Assembly (NCBI RefSeq): GCF_041537905.1
Contig: NZ_JBGRUO010000013.1
Coordinates: forward strand, 71,744 to 135,743
Length of the DNA stretch: 64,000 nt
DNA from: Ruegeria_C sp041537905
GTDB taxonomy: Bacteria; Pseudomonadota; Alphaproteobacteria; Rhodobacterales; Rhodobacteraceae
Direction: 5' to 3'
Shown: one piece after another, positions 51,653-60,329 of the stretch
Position numbering within the stretch: the first letter of the stretch is position 1
Layout of the letters: each line of letters opens with the position of its first letter
Notes under the pieces: model-generated
The model's database searches: none
Told to the model about the DNA's origin: nothing
Seen by the model: the letters and a program-made list of their open reading frames with translations, nothing else
Position numbers and translations under genes: made by a program

Positions 51653-52063
51653 TTATGGCGCACAAGGCGGTTTGGTGGGCGCATTGCGGTCCCAGACGCT
51701 GAAGGCGGCCTCCCAGATGGCGACCTTGCCGTCGCGCACGGTCCAGAACTCGGTGCCGCGCCCGCTCATCTGCTGGCCGGTAAAGGCATCTTCCCAGTCG
51801 CCCTCCCAGTAATTGCCGATCATGTTGCCCTCATGCATGCGCATGGTCTTGGTCAGGGTATAGCCCTTCTGCCGCTCGAACCGCGCTTCGAGGAAGTGGC
51901 GCACCGCCTCCTGCCCGTGGATCTCGGGCTGATCGGCGAAGCGGACGGTGATGTCCTCGGTAAAGCCCGCCATGATCGCGTCGATGTCATGGGTACCAAA
52001 GGCGCGTTCGACCCCCGCCACAAGATCGAGCGCCTGCTGCCGGGTGATGGGGGCGGTGGTCAT
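51653..52063 (-). CDS. SnoaL/NTF2-like domain protein
   Basis: 136 aa from ATG 52063 (AAAGGAG upstream). The cone-shaped NTF2 fold pattern is visible: VERAFGTHDIDAIMAGFTEDITVRFAD, GQEAVRHFLEARF, GTEFWTVRDGKVAIWEAAFSV. Such proteins include isomerases, hydrolases and polyketide cyclases; the activity cannot be chosen. Monocistronic. Confidence 0.82.
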   Translation of the reverse strand: MTTAPITRQQALDLVAGVERAFGTHDIDAIMAGFTEDITVRFADQPEIHGQEAVRHFLEARFERQKGYTLTKTMRMHEGNMIGNYWEGDWEDAFTGQQMSGRGTEFWTVRDGKVAIWEAAFSVWDRNAPTKPPCAP

Positions 52064-52296
52064 GGAGAGGCTCCTTTGGGTGAGATGATGGGGCGATGAT
52101 GTCGCTAGCTCGCAACGCAATCAAGGCTTCTGGAAACGTTGCGCCCTATCCAATCAGTGCGAAATTCAAGGAATTTCGCACGCGCCCGACCCGCCCCCAG
52201 GGCGGTCGCGTTCCGCACCTACCCGCGGGCTGGGTGCGTGAGGTGCGTTGATGGGGTAGGTGGGGGGTCACCTCACCGTCACAATGGATTGAATGT

Positions 52297-52325
52297 AGGG
52301 ACGGTGGGTTGGAAACCCACCCTAC
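52297..52325. repeat. REP-like palindrome
   Basis: GGTGGGTT (52303-52310) and AACCCACC (52314-52321) form a perfect 8-bp stem around GGA, flanked by GTAG and CTAC that can extend it with a bulge. Palindromes of the GTAGGGTGGGTT...AACCCACC type recur in intergenic DNA of many Rhodobacterales. It sits at the boundary of the AT-rich gene that follows. Confidence 0.65.
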
Positions 52326-52343
52326 GGCGAACTCGGTTGTAAA

Positions 52344-53063
52344 TCAGAGGTTTTCGGGCACAGTTGAGGTCAAAATAGGCAACCCATTTCGTATTAAGAA
52401 AATCTGCGTTCTGGTTTGTCCCCGAATGTTTTTCGAAGTTAGGGAGAGACTGTACTCAGAATTAGGTTCGAGCCTTTTCCCTTCCTTATTCAATATCGCA
52501 ATTTCGTGCTCCTGAAGTTTATCGATGTAGGCAAGATGCTGAGTTCCAAGTGTAACATCATCATTTTCTTCAAGTGATAGTTTGACCTCGAGCGACGCGG
52601 CACCCACATTCTTTACTGTGAAAGAGTAGCGCATTGCGCCGCCGCTACTTCGACTTCCCGTCGCGTGGATTTGAAAGAAAGGTAAGCTATTTGAGATGGA
52701 AACGTTAGTTTGTTCCTTCCTTACATCAATATCTAACTCAAGCTGTTTCTCAGTTATTCCTACCATCGCTTTCTGCTGCTGAACTGAGTTTTTGAGTTCT
52801 TTTGCTTGTAACTTCAGTGCATCAACGCTGTTTTGAAGCTCTTTTCCCTGTTGAAAAAAGCCGAGCACTAACCAAAATATGGCTAGCGGGCCAAATGCTC
52901 CAGCAAAGAAATCACCAATCTCATTTAGTGACATTGGTTCCAATCTAGTTGCGCCAAACCAAACTGCGATAGGAATGCCGCTGAATAATAGAAATAGGTA
53001 GATCCAAGTTGCCTTAAGGCCAATCCGGCTGAGATTTCTATTGCTGTTCTCACTGGTCCTCAA
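52344..53063 (-). CDS. AT-rich membrane protein of unknown function, coupled to parE
   Basis: 239 aa. Two N-terminal helices (about 18-36 and 52-72) surround NEIGDFFAGAFGPLAIFWLVLGFFQQGKEL. A coiled coil follows (about 70-105), then a beta-rich domain. The start is TTG 53063, overlapping the parE stop (TTGA), with GGAGGAG eight nt upstream inside parE. GC is clearly lower than in parE, suggesting recent acquisition. Similar NEIGDFFAG proteins occur sporadically near mobile or defence genes; no function is known. Confidence 0.72.
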   Translation of the reverse strand: MRTSENSNRNLSRIGLKATWIYLFLLFSGIPIAVWFGATRLEPMSLNEIGDFFAGAFGPLAIFWLVLGFFQQGKELQNSVDALKLQAKELKNSVQQQKAMVGITEKQLELDIDVRKEQTNVSISNSLPFFQIHATGSRSSGGAMRYSFTVKNVGAASLEVKLSLEENDDVTLGTQHLAYIDKLQEHEIAILNKEGKRLEPNSEYSLSLTSKNIRGQTRTQIFLIRNGLPILTSTVPENL

Positions 53064-55048
53064 ACATCCAACTCCTCCACAAACCGCGCGTTCTCCTGGA
53101 TGTACTGGAAGCGCAGTTCGGGTTTTTTGCCCATCAGGCGTTCGACGAGGTCTCCGGTCTCTCCGGGTTCGTCTTCGTCGATGGTGACCCGGATCAGTTT
53201 GCGACTGTCCGGGTCCATCGTGGTTTCCTTGAGGTCCTTGGCGTCCATCTCACCCAGACCCTTGAAGCGCGAGACGTCGATCTTACCCTTGCCGCCCAGA
53301 CCTTTCTCCAGCCATGCGTCCCGCTCGGCCTCATCCAGGCAATAGACCCGTTTCGCGCCTTGCGTCAGGCGGTAGAGCGGCGGGCAGGCGAGGTAGAGGT
53401 GGCCCGCATCAATCATCGGGCGCATCTGAGTGAAGAAGAAGGTCATCAACAGCGCGGCGATATGCGCGCCGTCCACATCAGCATCGGTCATGATGATGAT
53501 CTTGTCATAACGCAGATCGTCGATGCTGAACTTGGTTCCCAGACCCACACCCAGCGCTTGCGTCAGGTCGCTGATCTCGGCATTACTGCCCAGTTTCGAA
53601 CTGGCCGCGCCCAGCACGTTCAGGATTTTACCACGCAGAGGTAGCAGCGCCTGATTCTTGCGGTTGCGCGCCATCTTGGCGGAACCGCCCGCTGAATCGC
53701 CCTCGACAATGAATAATTCGGTGCCGTCGCGTGTTGAACTAGAGCAGTCCACCAGTTTCCCGGGAAGGCGGAGTTTCTTTGTGGCGGATTTGCGTTGTGT
53801 TTCCTTCTCGGCCCTGCGGCGCAGGCGTTCCTCGGCTCTGAGCACCAGAAAGTCGAGGATCGCGCCCGCGGATTTCGTATCGGCGGCGAGCCAGTTGTCG
53901 AAATGGTCACGGACGGCGTTTTCGACCAGCCGCTGCGCCTCGACCGTGGCAAGGCGATCCTTGGTCTGGCCGACGAATTCCGGTTCGCGAATGAAGCACG
54001 AGACCAGCGCACAGCCGCCGGTGATCAGGTCGTCGCGGGTGATCTGGCCCGCCTTCTTGTTGTTGGTCAACTCACCATAGGCCTTGATCCCCTTGAGGAT
54101 CGCGGCCCAGAAGCCCGCCACGTGAGTGCCGCCCTCGGGTGTGGGGACGGTGTTACAGTAAGACTGGATGAACCCGTCGCGCGAGGGCGTCCAGTTGATC
54201 GCCCATTCGACCTTGCCGGGGGTGTTGAACTTTTCCTGAAAATCCACGGTGCCGGCAAAGGGCTGCTCGGCATAGGTGGACGAGCCGTTCATCGATTCCT
54301 TGAGATAGTCGCTGAGCCCGCCGGGGAAGTGGAAGCTGGCCTCGGTCGGCGTCTCGCCATCGTCGATGGCCGATTTCCAGCGAATCTCGACGCCCGAGAA
54401 CAGGTAGGCCTTGGAGCGGATGGATTTGAACAGGCGGGCGGGTTTGAATTTGTGATGGCCGAAGATGTCGGGGTCTGCGTGGAAGGTCACGGTGGTGCCG
54501 CGCCGGTTGGGCGCCGCGCCGACCTTTTCCACCGGGCCCAGCGGCGTGCCGCGCGAGAAGCGCTGTTCAAAGAGCTGCTTGTCGCGCGCCACCTGCACGA
54601 CCATGGAATCGCTGAGCGCATTGACCACTGACGCGCCAACCCCATGCAGACCGCCCGAGGTCTGGTACGCCTTGCCCGAGAACTTGCCGCCCGCATGCAA
54701 GGTGCACAGGATCACCTCAAGCGCTGATTTGTCAGGGAATTTCGGATGCGGGTCGATCGGGATGCCACGCCCGTTATCGCGCACCGTGAGCGCATAGTCG
54801 GCGTGCAGTTCCACCTCGATCCGGTTGGCATGACCCGCGACGGCCTCATCCATCGAGTTGTCGAGGATTTCGGCCACCATATGGTGCAGCGCGCGCTCAT
54901 CGGTGCCGCCAATATACATGCCCGGTCGCTTGCGCACGGGTTCCAGCCCTTCGAGCACCTCGATTGAGGAGGCGTCATAGGTGGCGGAGGCGCTTGGCGT
55001 CAAAAGATCTTCGGGCATGTCACCTGCTCTTGTTTTTGAGTTTGACAT
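53060..55048 (-). CDS. parE: DNA topoisomerase IV subunit B
   Basis: 662 aa, full length. GHKL ATPase (EILDNSMDEAVAGHANRI, RDNGRGIPIDPHPKF, QTSGGLHGVGASVVNALS), transducer domain, then TOPRIM (LFIVEGDSAGGSA, IMTDADVDGAHIAALLM). It works with ParC to decatenate chromosomes. The shorter TOPRIM insert and the sequence fit ParE better than GyrB. The 3' end is overlapped by the AT-rich membrane gene. Confidence 0.94.
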   Translation of the reverse strand: MSNSKTRAGDMPEDLLTPSASATYDASSIEVLEGLEPVRKRPGMYIGGTDERALHHMVAEILDNSMDEAVAGHANRIEVELHADYALTVRDNGRGIPIDPHPKFPDKSALEVILCTLHAGGKFSGKAYQTSGGLHGVGASVVNALSDSMVVQVARDKQLFEQRFSRGTPLGPVEKVGAAPNRRGTTVTFHADPDIFGHHKFKPARLFKSIRSKAYLFSGVEIRWKSAIDDGETPTEASFHFPGGLSDYLKESMNGSSTYAEQPFAGTVDFQEKFNTPGKVEWAINWTPSRDGFIQSYCNTVPTPEGGTHVAGFWAAILKGIKAYGELTNNKKAGQITRDDLITGGCALVSCFIREPEFVGQTKDRLATVEAQRLVENAVRDHFDNWLAADTKSAGAILDFLVLRAEERLRRRAEKETQRKSATKKLRLPGKLVDCSSSTRDGTELFIVEGDSAGGSAKMARNRKNQALLPLRGKILNVLGAASSKLGSNAEISDLTQALGVGLGTKFSIDDLRYDKIIIMTDADVDGAHIAALLMTFFFTQMRPMIDAGHLYLACPPLYRLTQGAKRVYCLDEAERDAWLEKGLGGKGKIDVSRFKGLGEMDAKDLKETTMDPDSRKLIRVTIDEDEPGETGDLVERLMGKKPELRFQYIQENARFVEELDV

Positions 55049-55260
55049 ATTATGGCAGGTGATGTGGTTCGGGGAAAGGGGGACGCGAGGTGTTGTGGAT
55101 AAGCGCGGAATGCTCCGCCTGTTCCGGCATGTTCAGCCGGGTGCCGAGTCCGATCCCGTTAGGCGGACCCGGTCATTCGTGGCTGGCGCATCAAAAAGAC
55201 CGGCCTTTCGCCATGTTACGCGTGAGCGTGCTTACGGATGCCTACAGATCAGACTGTTAC

Positions 55261-55584
55261 TCACAGAGTTTCAACAATTGTGATCGTGCCGACGGCAGTC
55301 GCCACAAGGCTGGCCACAAAGGACGCACAGACAGCGGTGCTCCCGCCCTGCGCCCTGAAGAGATCCTCTTCGCCAATCTCACCCTCTGACGGGGCTGCCG
55401 GAATGCAGATGTGTTTCAGTTTATCTGAGTCGCAAACAACTTTGATCTCTACATCGTCAGCCGTGACAATACCGTAGGGCGCCAGCACGGTTTTGGGATC
55501 TGCCAGCAGGTCCCGGGCGAATGCCTCATCGCTCCACACTTTGCGAATGAAGTCGCTATTTGCAGTCATATGTCTTTGGTCCAT
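55261..55584 (-). CDS. Proteusin-like (NHLP-leader) RiPP precursor peptide 1
   Basis: 107 aa from ATG 55584, chosen because AGGGAGAG lies just upstream. The leader (1-81) has FIRKVWSDEAFARDLLADPKTVL, then DDVEIKVVCDSD and IPAAP, matching the nitrile-hydratase-like leader, and ends AQGG (Gly80-Gly81). The core (82-107) is hydrophobic with Ser/Thr and one Cys (Cys86). It lies 111 nt after a second precursor on the same strand. The expected maturation is processing at GG after enzymatic modification; no enzyme candidate is adjacent. The downstream gene is parE, 212 nt away. Confidence 0.78.
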   Translation of the reverse strand: MDQRHMTANSDFIRKVWSDEAFARDLLADPKTVLAPYGIVTADDVEIKVVCDSDKLKHICIPAAPSEGEIGEEDLFRAQGGSTAVCASFVASLVATAVGTITIVETL

Positions 55585-55695
55585 CTCTCTCTCCCTGAAC
55601 ATTGAACACTCAGGCCGGGTGGCGGGCAGAGACCGCTTTGTCCGGCCTCTGTCAGCGGCGCTCTGTCGATCTCCGGCAAAGCGCTGCCGGTGGTG

Positions 55696-56040
55696 CTAGG
55701 CCTTTGTGGTCTCTTGGTAGATTTGTGCCGAGAAAACGCTCACCATCGCTCCGGCTGTTGCTGCCAGGCAAACCAGCGTTGAGCCTCCCTGCGCGCTCAT
55801 CAGATCGAATTCGCTGATCTCGCCTTCGGCGGGCGCGGCTGGGATATGCACATGGGTGACCTGATCGGTGTCGCGAACCACTTTGAGCTCGATATCGCCG
55901 GGGACATAACCGCCGATCTGCTCAACGGCGGCTCTTGGGTTATTCATCAAGGTTTCGGCATAGTCCCGGTCCGTCCAGACCTTGGTAAGAAAATCATCCA
56001 GGTTTCCGGTGATCAGGGCCTTGTTCTCCAAATTTGACAT
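55696..56040 (-). CDS. Proteusin-like (NHLP-leader) RiPP precursor peptide 2
   Basis: 114 aa. ATG 56040 is preceded by AGGAGG with an 8-nt gap. The leader (1-86) contains FLTKVWTDRDYAETLMNNPRAAV, GDIELKVVRDTDQV, IPAAPAEGEI and ends SAQGG (Gly85-Gly86). The core (87-114) starts STLVC (Cys91) and is mostly Ala/Val/Leu with Ser and Thr. It is about half identical to precursor 1 in the leader, while the core differs except for GGST-x-VC. The two genes probably share a promoter in the 273-nt gap upstream. Confidence 0.8.
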   Translation of the reverse strand: MSNLENKALITGNLDDFLTKVWTDRDYAETLMNNPRAAVEQIGGYVPGDIELKVVRDTDQVTHVHIPAAPAEGEISEFDLMSAQGGSTLVCLAATAGAMVSVFSAQIYQETTKA

Positions 56041-56313
56041 AACGTCAGCCTCCTAACTTATTGATCTTGAAACGGTTGCCGCGTGCGAACTGCCGCCGGT
56101 AATGCAAGGCATTGCCTTTGGTGTCCGCCGCGATCCGACATGACCACGAAGTGGAGATTGCGGTTGAAAAGCGAACTTGGGGCTGCGTTAAGTTTTTCTA
56201 ACAAATTGTTTTCAAGCCGCAGGCCTCATTAAGGGTTTTGCATACGAGCCCGAGGCTGTGCGTGAACAGAACAACCCTGTAGATGTATGACGTCTTCCAA
56301 CGGAGCAACACAT

Positions 56314-56922
56314 ATGAGCTGGATAAGAACCATCCCCTTTGACGAGGCCACCGGCAAGCTCAGGCGGCTTTATGAGCGGGTGACCGGGCCGGGCAACAAT
56401 GTCGACAACATCATGATGGCCCATTCCCTGCGCCCGCATTCGATCGAAGGGCATATGGCGCTCTACAAGAATGTGTTGCACCACTCGGGCAACAGCGTGC
56501 CGAAATGGTTTCTGGAAGTGTTGGGGGTCTGGGTCAGCGCGCTCAATGGCTGCGCCTATTGTGTGGAGCATCACTTTCAGGGATTGCAACGCCTGCTCGG
56601 GGATGCGGCCCGAGGTGATGCAATCCGCGCCGCCATCGAGGCGCGCGCACCCGATGAGGCCCCGCTGGACCCCGCGCAGATCGCCGCGATGACCTATGCG
56701 CAGAAACTGACGCTCAGCCCGGCGGACATGGTCGAGGCGGATGTCACCGCGCTGCGCGAGGCGGGGTTTGACGATGGGCAAATACTGGAGATCAACCAGG
56801 TCACCGCCTATTTTTCCTATGCTAACCGGACGGTTCTGGGTCTGGGCTGTTCGATTGTTGGTGACGATTTGGGCCTGTCGCCGGGAAACTCCGATGATCC
56901 CGACGATTGGGGGCACAGATAG
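56314..56922 (+). CDS. Carboxymuconolactone-decarboxylase-like, peroxidase-related enzyme
   Basis: 202 aa from ATG 56314 (GGAG upstream); an ATG at 56287 is also in frame. The AhpD-type core has the redox site NGCAYCVEHH (CxxC with following histidine). This matches the uncharacterised peroxidase-related group. It is divergent from the two peptide precursors, but nothing shows that it acts on them. Confidence 0.87.
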   Translation: MSWIRTIPFDEATGKLRRLYERVTGPGNNVDNIMMAHSLRPHSIEGHMALYKNVLHHSGNSVPKWFLEVLGVWVSALNGCAYCVEHHFQGLQRLLGDAARGDAIRAAIEARAPDEAPLDPAQIAAMTYAQKLTLSPADMVEADVTALREAGFDDGQILEINQVTAYFSYANRTVLGLGCSIVGDDLGLSPGNSDDPDDWGHR

Positions 56923-56937
56923 AATGGGCGCTTCTGC

Positions 56938-57549
56938 TCAGCCCTCACCACCTGCGACCAGCGCTCGCTGATAGGCCGGGCGCGCCCGCATGGCCTTGGA
57001 GAACGAGGCGACATTGGGGAATTCCCGTTCCCTCCCAAGCCGCGCCAGCACGCCAGCCGGAAAGCTCAGCATGATGTCGGCGGCAGACAAGTCATCCAGC
57101 ACGAAATGGCCCGAGGGGCGCAGCAGGCTTTCCAGATAGCTGAAATGGTTGGTCAACTCGCGTTCGATCCGGGGAAGCAGCGGTGCGCCCGCCTCGCCCA
57201 GAAGGCCCACATAGAGGTTCAGCAGAAGCGGCGTCATCATGGAGCCTTCGGCGAAATGCATCAGTTCCAGATGCCTGATATGCGCTTCGGTCCCCGGTTC
57301 TGGAATCATATGCGGGCCAGATCGGGCACAGATGATTTCGACAATTGCTCCGGATTCGGTGATTTTCTGACCTTCGATCTCGACCACCGGCGATTTTCCC
57401 AGCGGATGGATCGCGCGCAGTTCTGGCGGGGCGAGATGGGTGGCCTTATCGCGCTGGTAGCGGATCACCTCGTAAGGCAGCTCCAGCTCTTCGAGCAGCC
57501 AGAGCACACGTTGCGACCGCGACTGGTTCAGGTGGTGCAGTTTGATCAT
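56938..57549 (-). CDS. Glutathione S-transferase
   Basis: 203 aa from ATG 57549. N-terminal thioredoxin-fold domain with LHHLNQSRSQRVLWLLEELELPYE and the glutathione-binding GKSPVVEIEGQKITESGAI (cis-Pro, then ESGA). The helical C-terminal domain ends with FPNVASFSKAMRARPAYQRAL. It lies 16 nt after the alpha/beta hydrolase gene, so the two are probably co-transcribed. Substrate unknown. Confidence 0.9.
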   Translation of the reverse strand: MIKLHHLNQSRSQRVLWLLEELELPYEVIRYQRDKATHLAPPELRAIHPLGKSPVVEIEGQKITESGAIVEIICARSGPHMIPEPGTEAHIRHLELMHFAEGSMMTPLLLNLYVGLLGEAGAPLLPRIERELTNHFSYLESLLRPSGHFVLDDLSAADIMLSFPAGVLARLGREREFPNVASFSKAMRARPAYQRALVAGGEG

Positions 57550-57565
57550 GGGAAGGGTCCTTGGA

Positions 57566-58435
57566 TCAGAGCCAGCCGCGGATGGCATCTGCCACGGCTC
57601 TTGGGTTTTGGTGAAGCAGCCAGTGATCGGCGCCCGGAACATCGATCCGGGTCAGATCGCCTGCGAATTCTTCCAGACCCTCGGTCGCCTCGGGTAACAA
57701 GGCTGTGTCATCGCAGCCCCAGATCAGCAGATGCGGGCAGCGCACGTGCAAGCGGTCGAGCGGCAAGGCAGGCGGGTTAGCCAAGGGCTGGCCGGGCTGG
57801 GCGAGTTTCAGGGGCGAGGCGCGGTACCAGTTGAGCATCGCGTCCAGCCGACCCGGCCGGGCCCATTCGGTGCGGTAAGCGGCAAGCCGGTCCTCGGTCA
57901 TCCAGGCGTGATCCATGCCGTGCTGAAAGAACCTCACAAGCTTCGCGAAATTGTCGTCGGAAAATGCGACCGTTGCCTCGGGCTGGCGCAGCACCTCGAT
58001 ATATTGCGATGCGGTGCATTGCGCGCCGCCAGCGGCGAGCGCCCGCTGGAACGGAGCGGGATGCACGCCGTTTGCGATGATCAGCCGCGATACAAGCTCG
58101 GGCCGGAACATGGCCAGCCCATAGGCCACCGATGCGCCCCAATCGTGACCCAGCACGACAACCGGAGCGCCGATCTGTTCGATCAGCGTCGCCATGTCCG
58201 ACACCAGCGCCGAGCCCGTGTAATGCTCGATGCTGGAAGGCGCCCAGCTTTGGCCATATCCGCGCTGATCGGGGGCAATGCAGAAAAAACGATCCGTCAG
58301 GTACGGGGCCAGGTCGGACCATGCGCCGCCATATTCGGGAAACCCGTGCAGCATCAGCAGCGGCGGCAGGGTCGGGTCACCCCATTGCCGCAGAAAGAAC
58401 TCCTGACCGTTGAGGGTGACCGTCCGACTGTCCAT
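57566..58435 (-). CDS. Alpha/beta hydrolase, epoxide-hydrolase/dehalogenase-like
   Basis: 289 aa from ATG 58435 (GGAG six nt upstream). LMLHGFPEYGGAW provides the oxyanion HGFP motif; the nucleophile is the Asp in VLGHDWGASVAYGLA. A DRGYGQS-like DQRGYGQS and the late GADHWLL histidine complete the triad. These are typical of soluble epoxide hydrolases and dehalogenases. Operon with the GST gene. Confidence 0.87.
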   Translation of the reverse strand: MDSRTVTLNGQEFFLRQWGDPTLPPLLMLHGFPEYGGAWSDLAPYLTDRFFCIAPDQRGYGQSWAPSSIEHYTGSALVSDMATLIEQIGAPVVVLGHDWGASVAYGLAMFRPELVSRLIIANGVHPAPFQRALAAGGAQCTASQYIEVLRQPEATVAFSDDNFAKLVRFFQHGMDHAWMTEDRLAAYRTEWARPGRLDAMLNWYRASPLKLAQPGQPLANPPALPLDRLHVRCPHLLIWGCDDTALLPEATEGLEEFAGDLTRIDVPGADHWLLHQNPRAVADAIRGWL

Positions 58436-58617
58436 CACGTGCTCCGCTTTTGCGCTCAGTCAAACAGGCATCAGGCCCGAAAGGAAACCCGCCTTGGACC
58501 TTGTCAGCGCGTTTTGTCGGGTCATCGCCGGTCATGTGACAGTTTTTTGACACGGATCAAGGTGGCCAAACCGGCATTTCGTTATCCTGTCGCCGGAACG
58601 TGACAGGAGGTATTTAC

Positions 58618-59589
58618 GTGACGCAAGCAACCCGGACGGACACACCGTCGCCAATTAAAAACGGGGCCGCAGCCGGTATAGCCGCGGTCACAAAAGGCAA
58701 CACGATCAAAAAGCCCAAGAAAGCATCCAAGGCGCCGAGCCCCGAGGAGGTGAGGGAAGCCTTCGAAAGCGGCAAATACCCCTACAGCAGCAAACTGCCC
58801 CGGCGCCAGTATGAGGCTGAAAAGGCCAAGTTGCAGGCGGAGTTGCTGAAGGTGCAGCACTGGGCGCAAGAAACCGGTCAGAAATTCGCGCTGATCTTCG
58901 AAGGTCGCGATGCGGCTGGGAAAGGCGGTACGATCAAGCGGTTCATGGAGCACCTGAACCCGCGCGCGGCCCGCGTCGTCGCCCTGAACAAGCCCACCGA
59001 AGAAGAGCGCGGCCAATGGTATTTCCAGCGCTATGTGCGCGAGTTGCCGACCTCGGGCGAAATGGTGTTTTTCGACCGCTCCTGGTATAACCGCGCCGGG
59101 GTCGAGCGGGTGATGGGGTTCTGTGGACCCAACGATTATCTCGAATTCATGCGTCAGGCCCCAGATCTGGAGCGGATGCTGGTCCGCTCGGGAATACGGT
59201 TCTACAAATACTGGTTCTCGGTGACCCGCCCAGAGCAGAAGAACCGCTTCAAAAGCCGTGAGACAGACCCGTTGAAACAGTGGAAATTGTCGCCCATCGA
59301 CAAGGCGAGCCTGGGCAAGTGGGACGATTACACCGAGGCGAAAGAGGCGATGTTCTTTTACACCGACACCGCCGATGCCCCTTGGACCATCATCAAGTCA
59401 AACGACAAGAAACGGGCGCGGTTGAACTGCATGCGCCATTTCCTGTCGACGCTTGAATATCCGGGCAAGGATCACGACCTGGTTGATGCGCTGGACCCGT
59501 TGATCGTGGGGCACGCCAACCATGTGATCCACCAGTCCGAACATATCTTGGGCACAGCGCTGCATCCCGACGCGCGCAAGGGAGGCTGA
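58618..59589 (+). CDS. ppk2: Polyphosphate kinase 2
   Basis: 323 aa from GTG 58618, which has AGGAGG seven nt upstream. Walker A region FEGRDAAGKGGTIKRFMEHLNPR, lid/Walker B FFDRSWYNRAGVERVMGFC, and the PPK2 family stretch YFQRYVRELPTSGEMVF. The N-terminal 60 residues are Lys/Pro-rich and probably flexible. It transfers phosphate between polyphosphate and nucleotides (GDP or ADP). Single gene. Confidence 0.94.
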   Translation: MTQATRTDTPSPIKNGAAAGIAAVTKGNTIKKPKKASKAPSPEEVREAFESGKYPYSSKLPRRQYEAEKAKLQAELLKVQHWAQETGQKFALIFEGRDAAGKGGTIKRFMEHLNPRAARVVALNKPTEEERGQWYFQRYVRELPTSGEMVFFDRSWYNRAGVERVMGFCGPNDYLEFMRQAPDLERMLVRSGIRFYKYWFSVTRPEQKNRFKSRETDPLKQWKLSPIDKASLGKWDDYTEAKEAMFFYTDTADAPWTIIKSNDKKRARLNCMRHFLSTLEYPGKDHDLVDALDPLIVGHANHVIHQSEHILGTALHPDARKGG

Positions 59590-59592
59590 GGT

Positions 59593-60234
59593 TCAGAAGA
59601 TCGCCTCGAAGCTGCCCAGCAAAGGCCCGAGCTTTTGGTGAGTGGTTCGGATGGCGGCGAGCGGAGAGGCAAATTCTGCCTCTTCCAGATCGTACCATAC
59701 GCTCAGGGATTTTCGACGCAGCAGCGCGCCGTGACTGTGATCCTTGTCGTATGGGGCGGGCACGCGCTTGAGTTCCGGCTCACCGACCCGCATGCCAGAG
59801 GATGAGAGACGGTCCAGTTCGGCCTGCAGATCCGCGCCGAGATCGCCATCCACAGCGGCCCGCCAGACTGGCAGGGCCGTCTTGTCGAACCCCATGACAC
59901 CGACCCCGACACTGACATAATCCAGCCCGATCCCAAAGAAGAGCGCCGGGCGCGGCTTGCTGTCCGTGGGCAGGGACCAGAGCATATGCAGATGGGTGTG
60001 ATAGGGCGTCTTGTCCTTGGAAAAGCGCACGTCGCGATGCGGACGGAACAGCTTGGTCTCGGTCCCCGGCCCAAGATCGGCAGCGATGATATCGAGCAGG
60101 GCCGTCGCAGGCGCTTTAAGCTTTTCCTCGTAGCTTGGCCTGCGGTCCAGAAACCACTCGCGGGTGTTGTTGTCGGCCAGTTCCGACAGAAACCGGCGGG
60201 CGTCGGGAATGAGCGTGCTGAACGGGTCTGACAT
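59593..60234 (-). CDS. DUF2461 / TIGR02453 family protein
   Basis: 213 aa with the family landmarks FLSELADNNTREWFLDRRPSYEE, FRPHRDVRFSKDKTPYHTHLH and the C-terminal WYDLEEAEF. Function is unknown. Its stop is 4 nt from the stop of convergent ppk2. Confidence 0.9.
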   Translation of the reverse strand: MSDPFSTLIPDARRFLSELADNNTREWFLDRRPSYEEKLKAPATALLDIIAADLGPGTETKLFRPHRDVRFSKDKTPYHTHLHMLWSLPTDSKPRPALFFGIGLDYVSVGVGVMGFDKTALPVWRAAVDGDLGADLQAELDRLSSSGMRVGEPELKRVPAPYDKDHSHGALLRRKSLSVWYDLEEAEFASPLAAIRTTHQKLGPLLGSFEAIF

Positions 60235-60329
60235 CGGGGCCTCGGGTCTCTGCGGTCAAATGCTGATCCGACTGTGCGGGCGTCATCCTGTCTCTTGCAA
60301 GTGGCAAAGGCCCGCCATATGGCTGTCGG

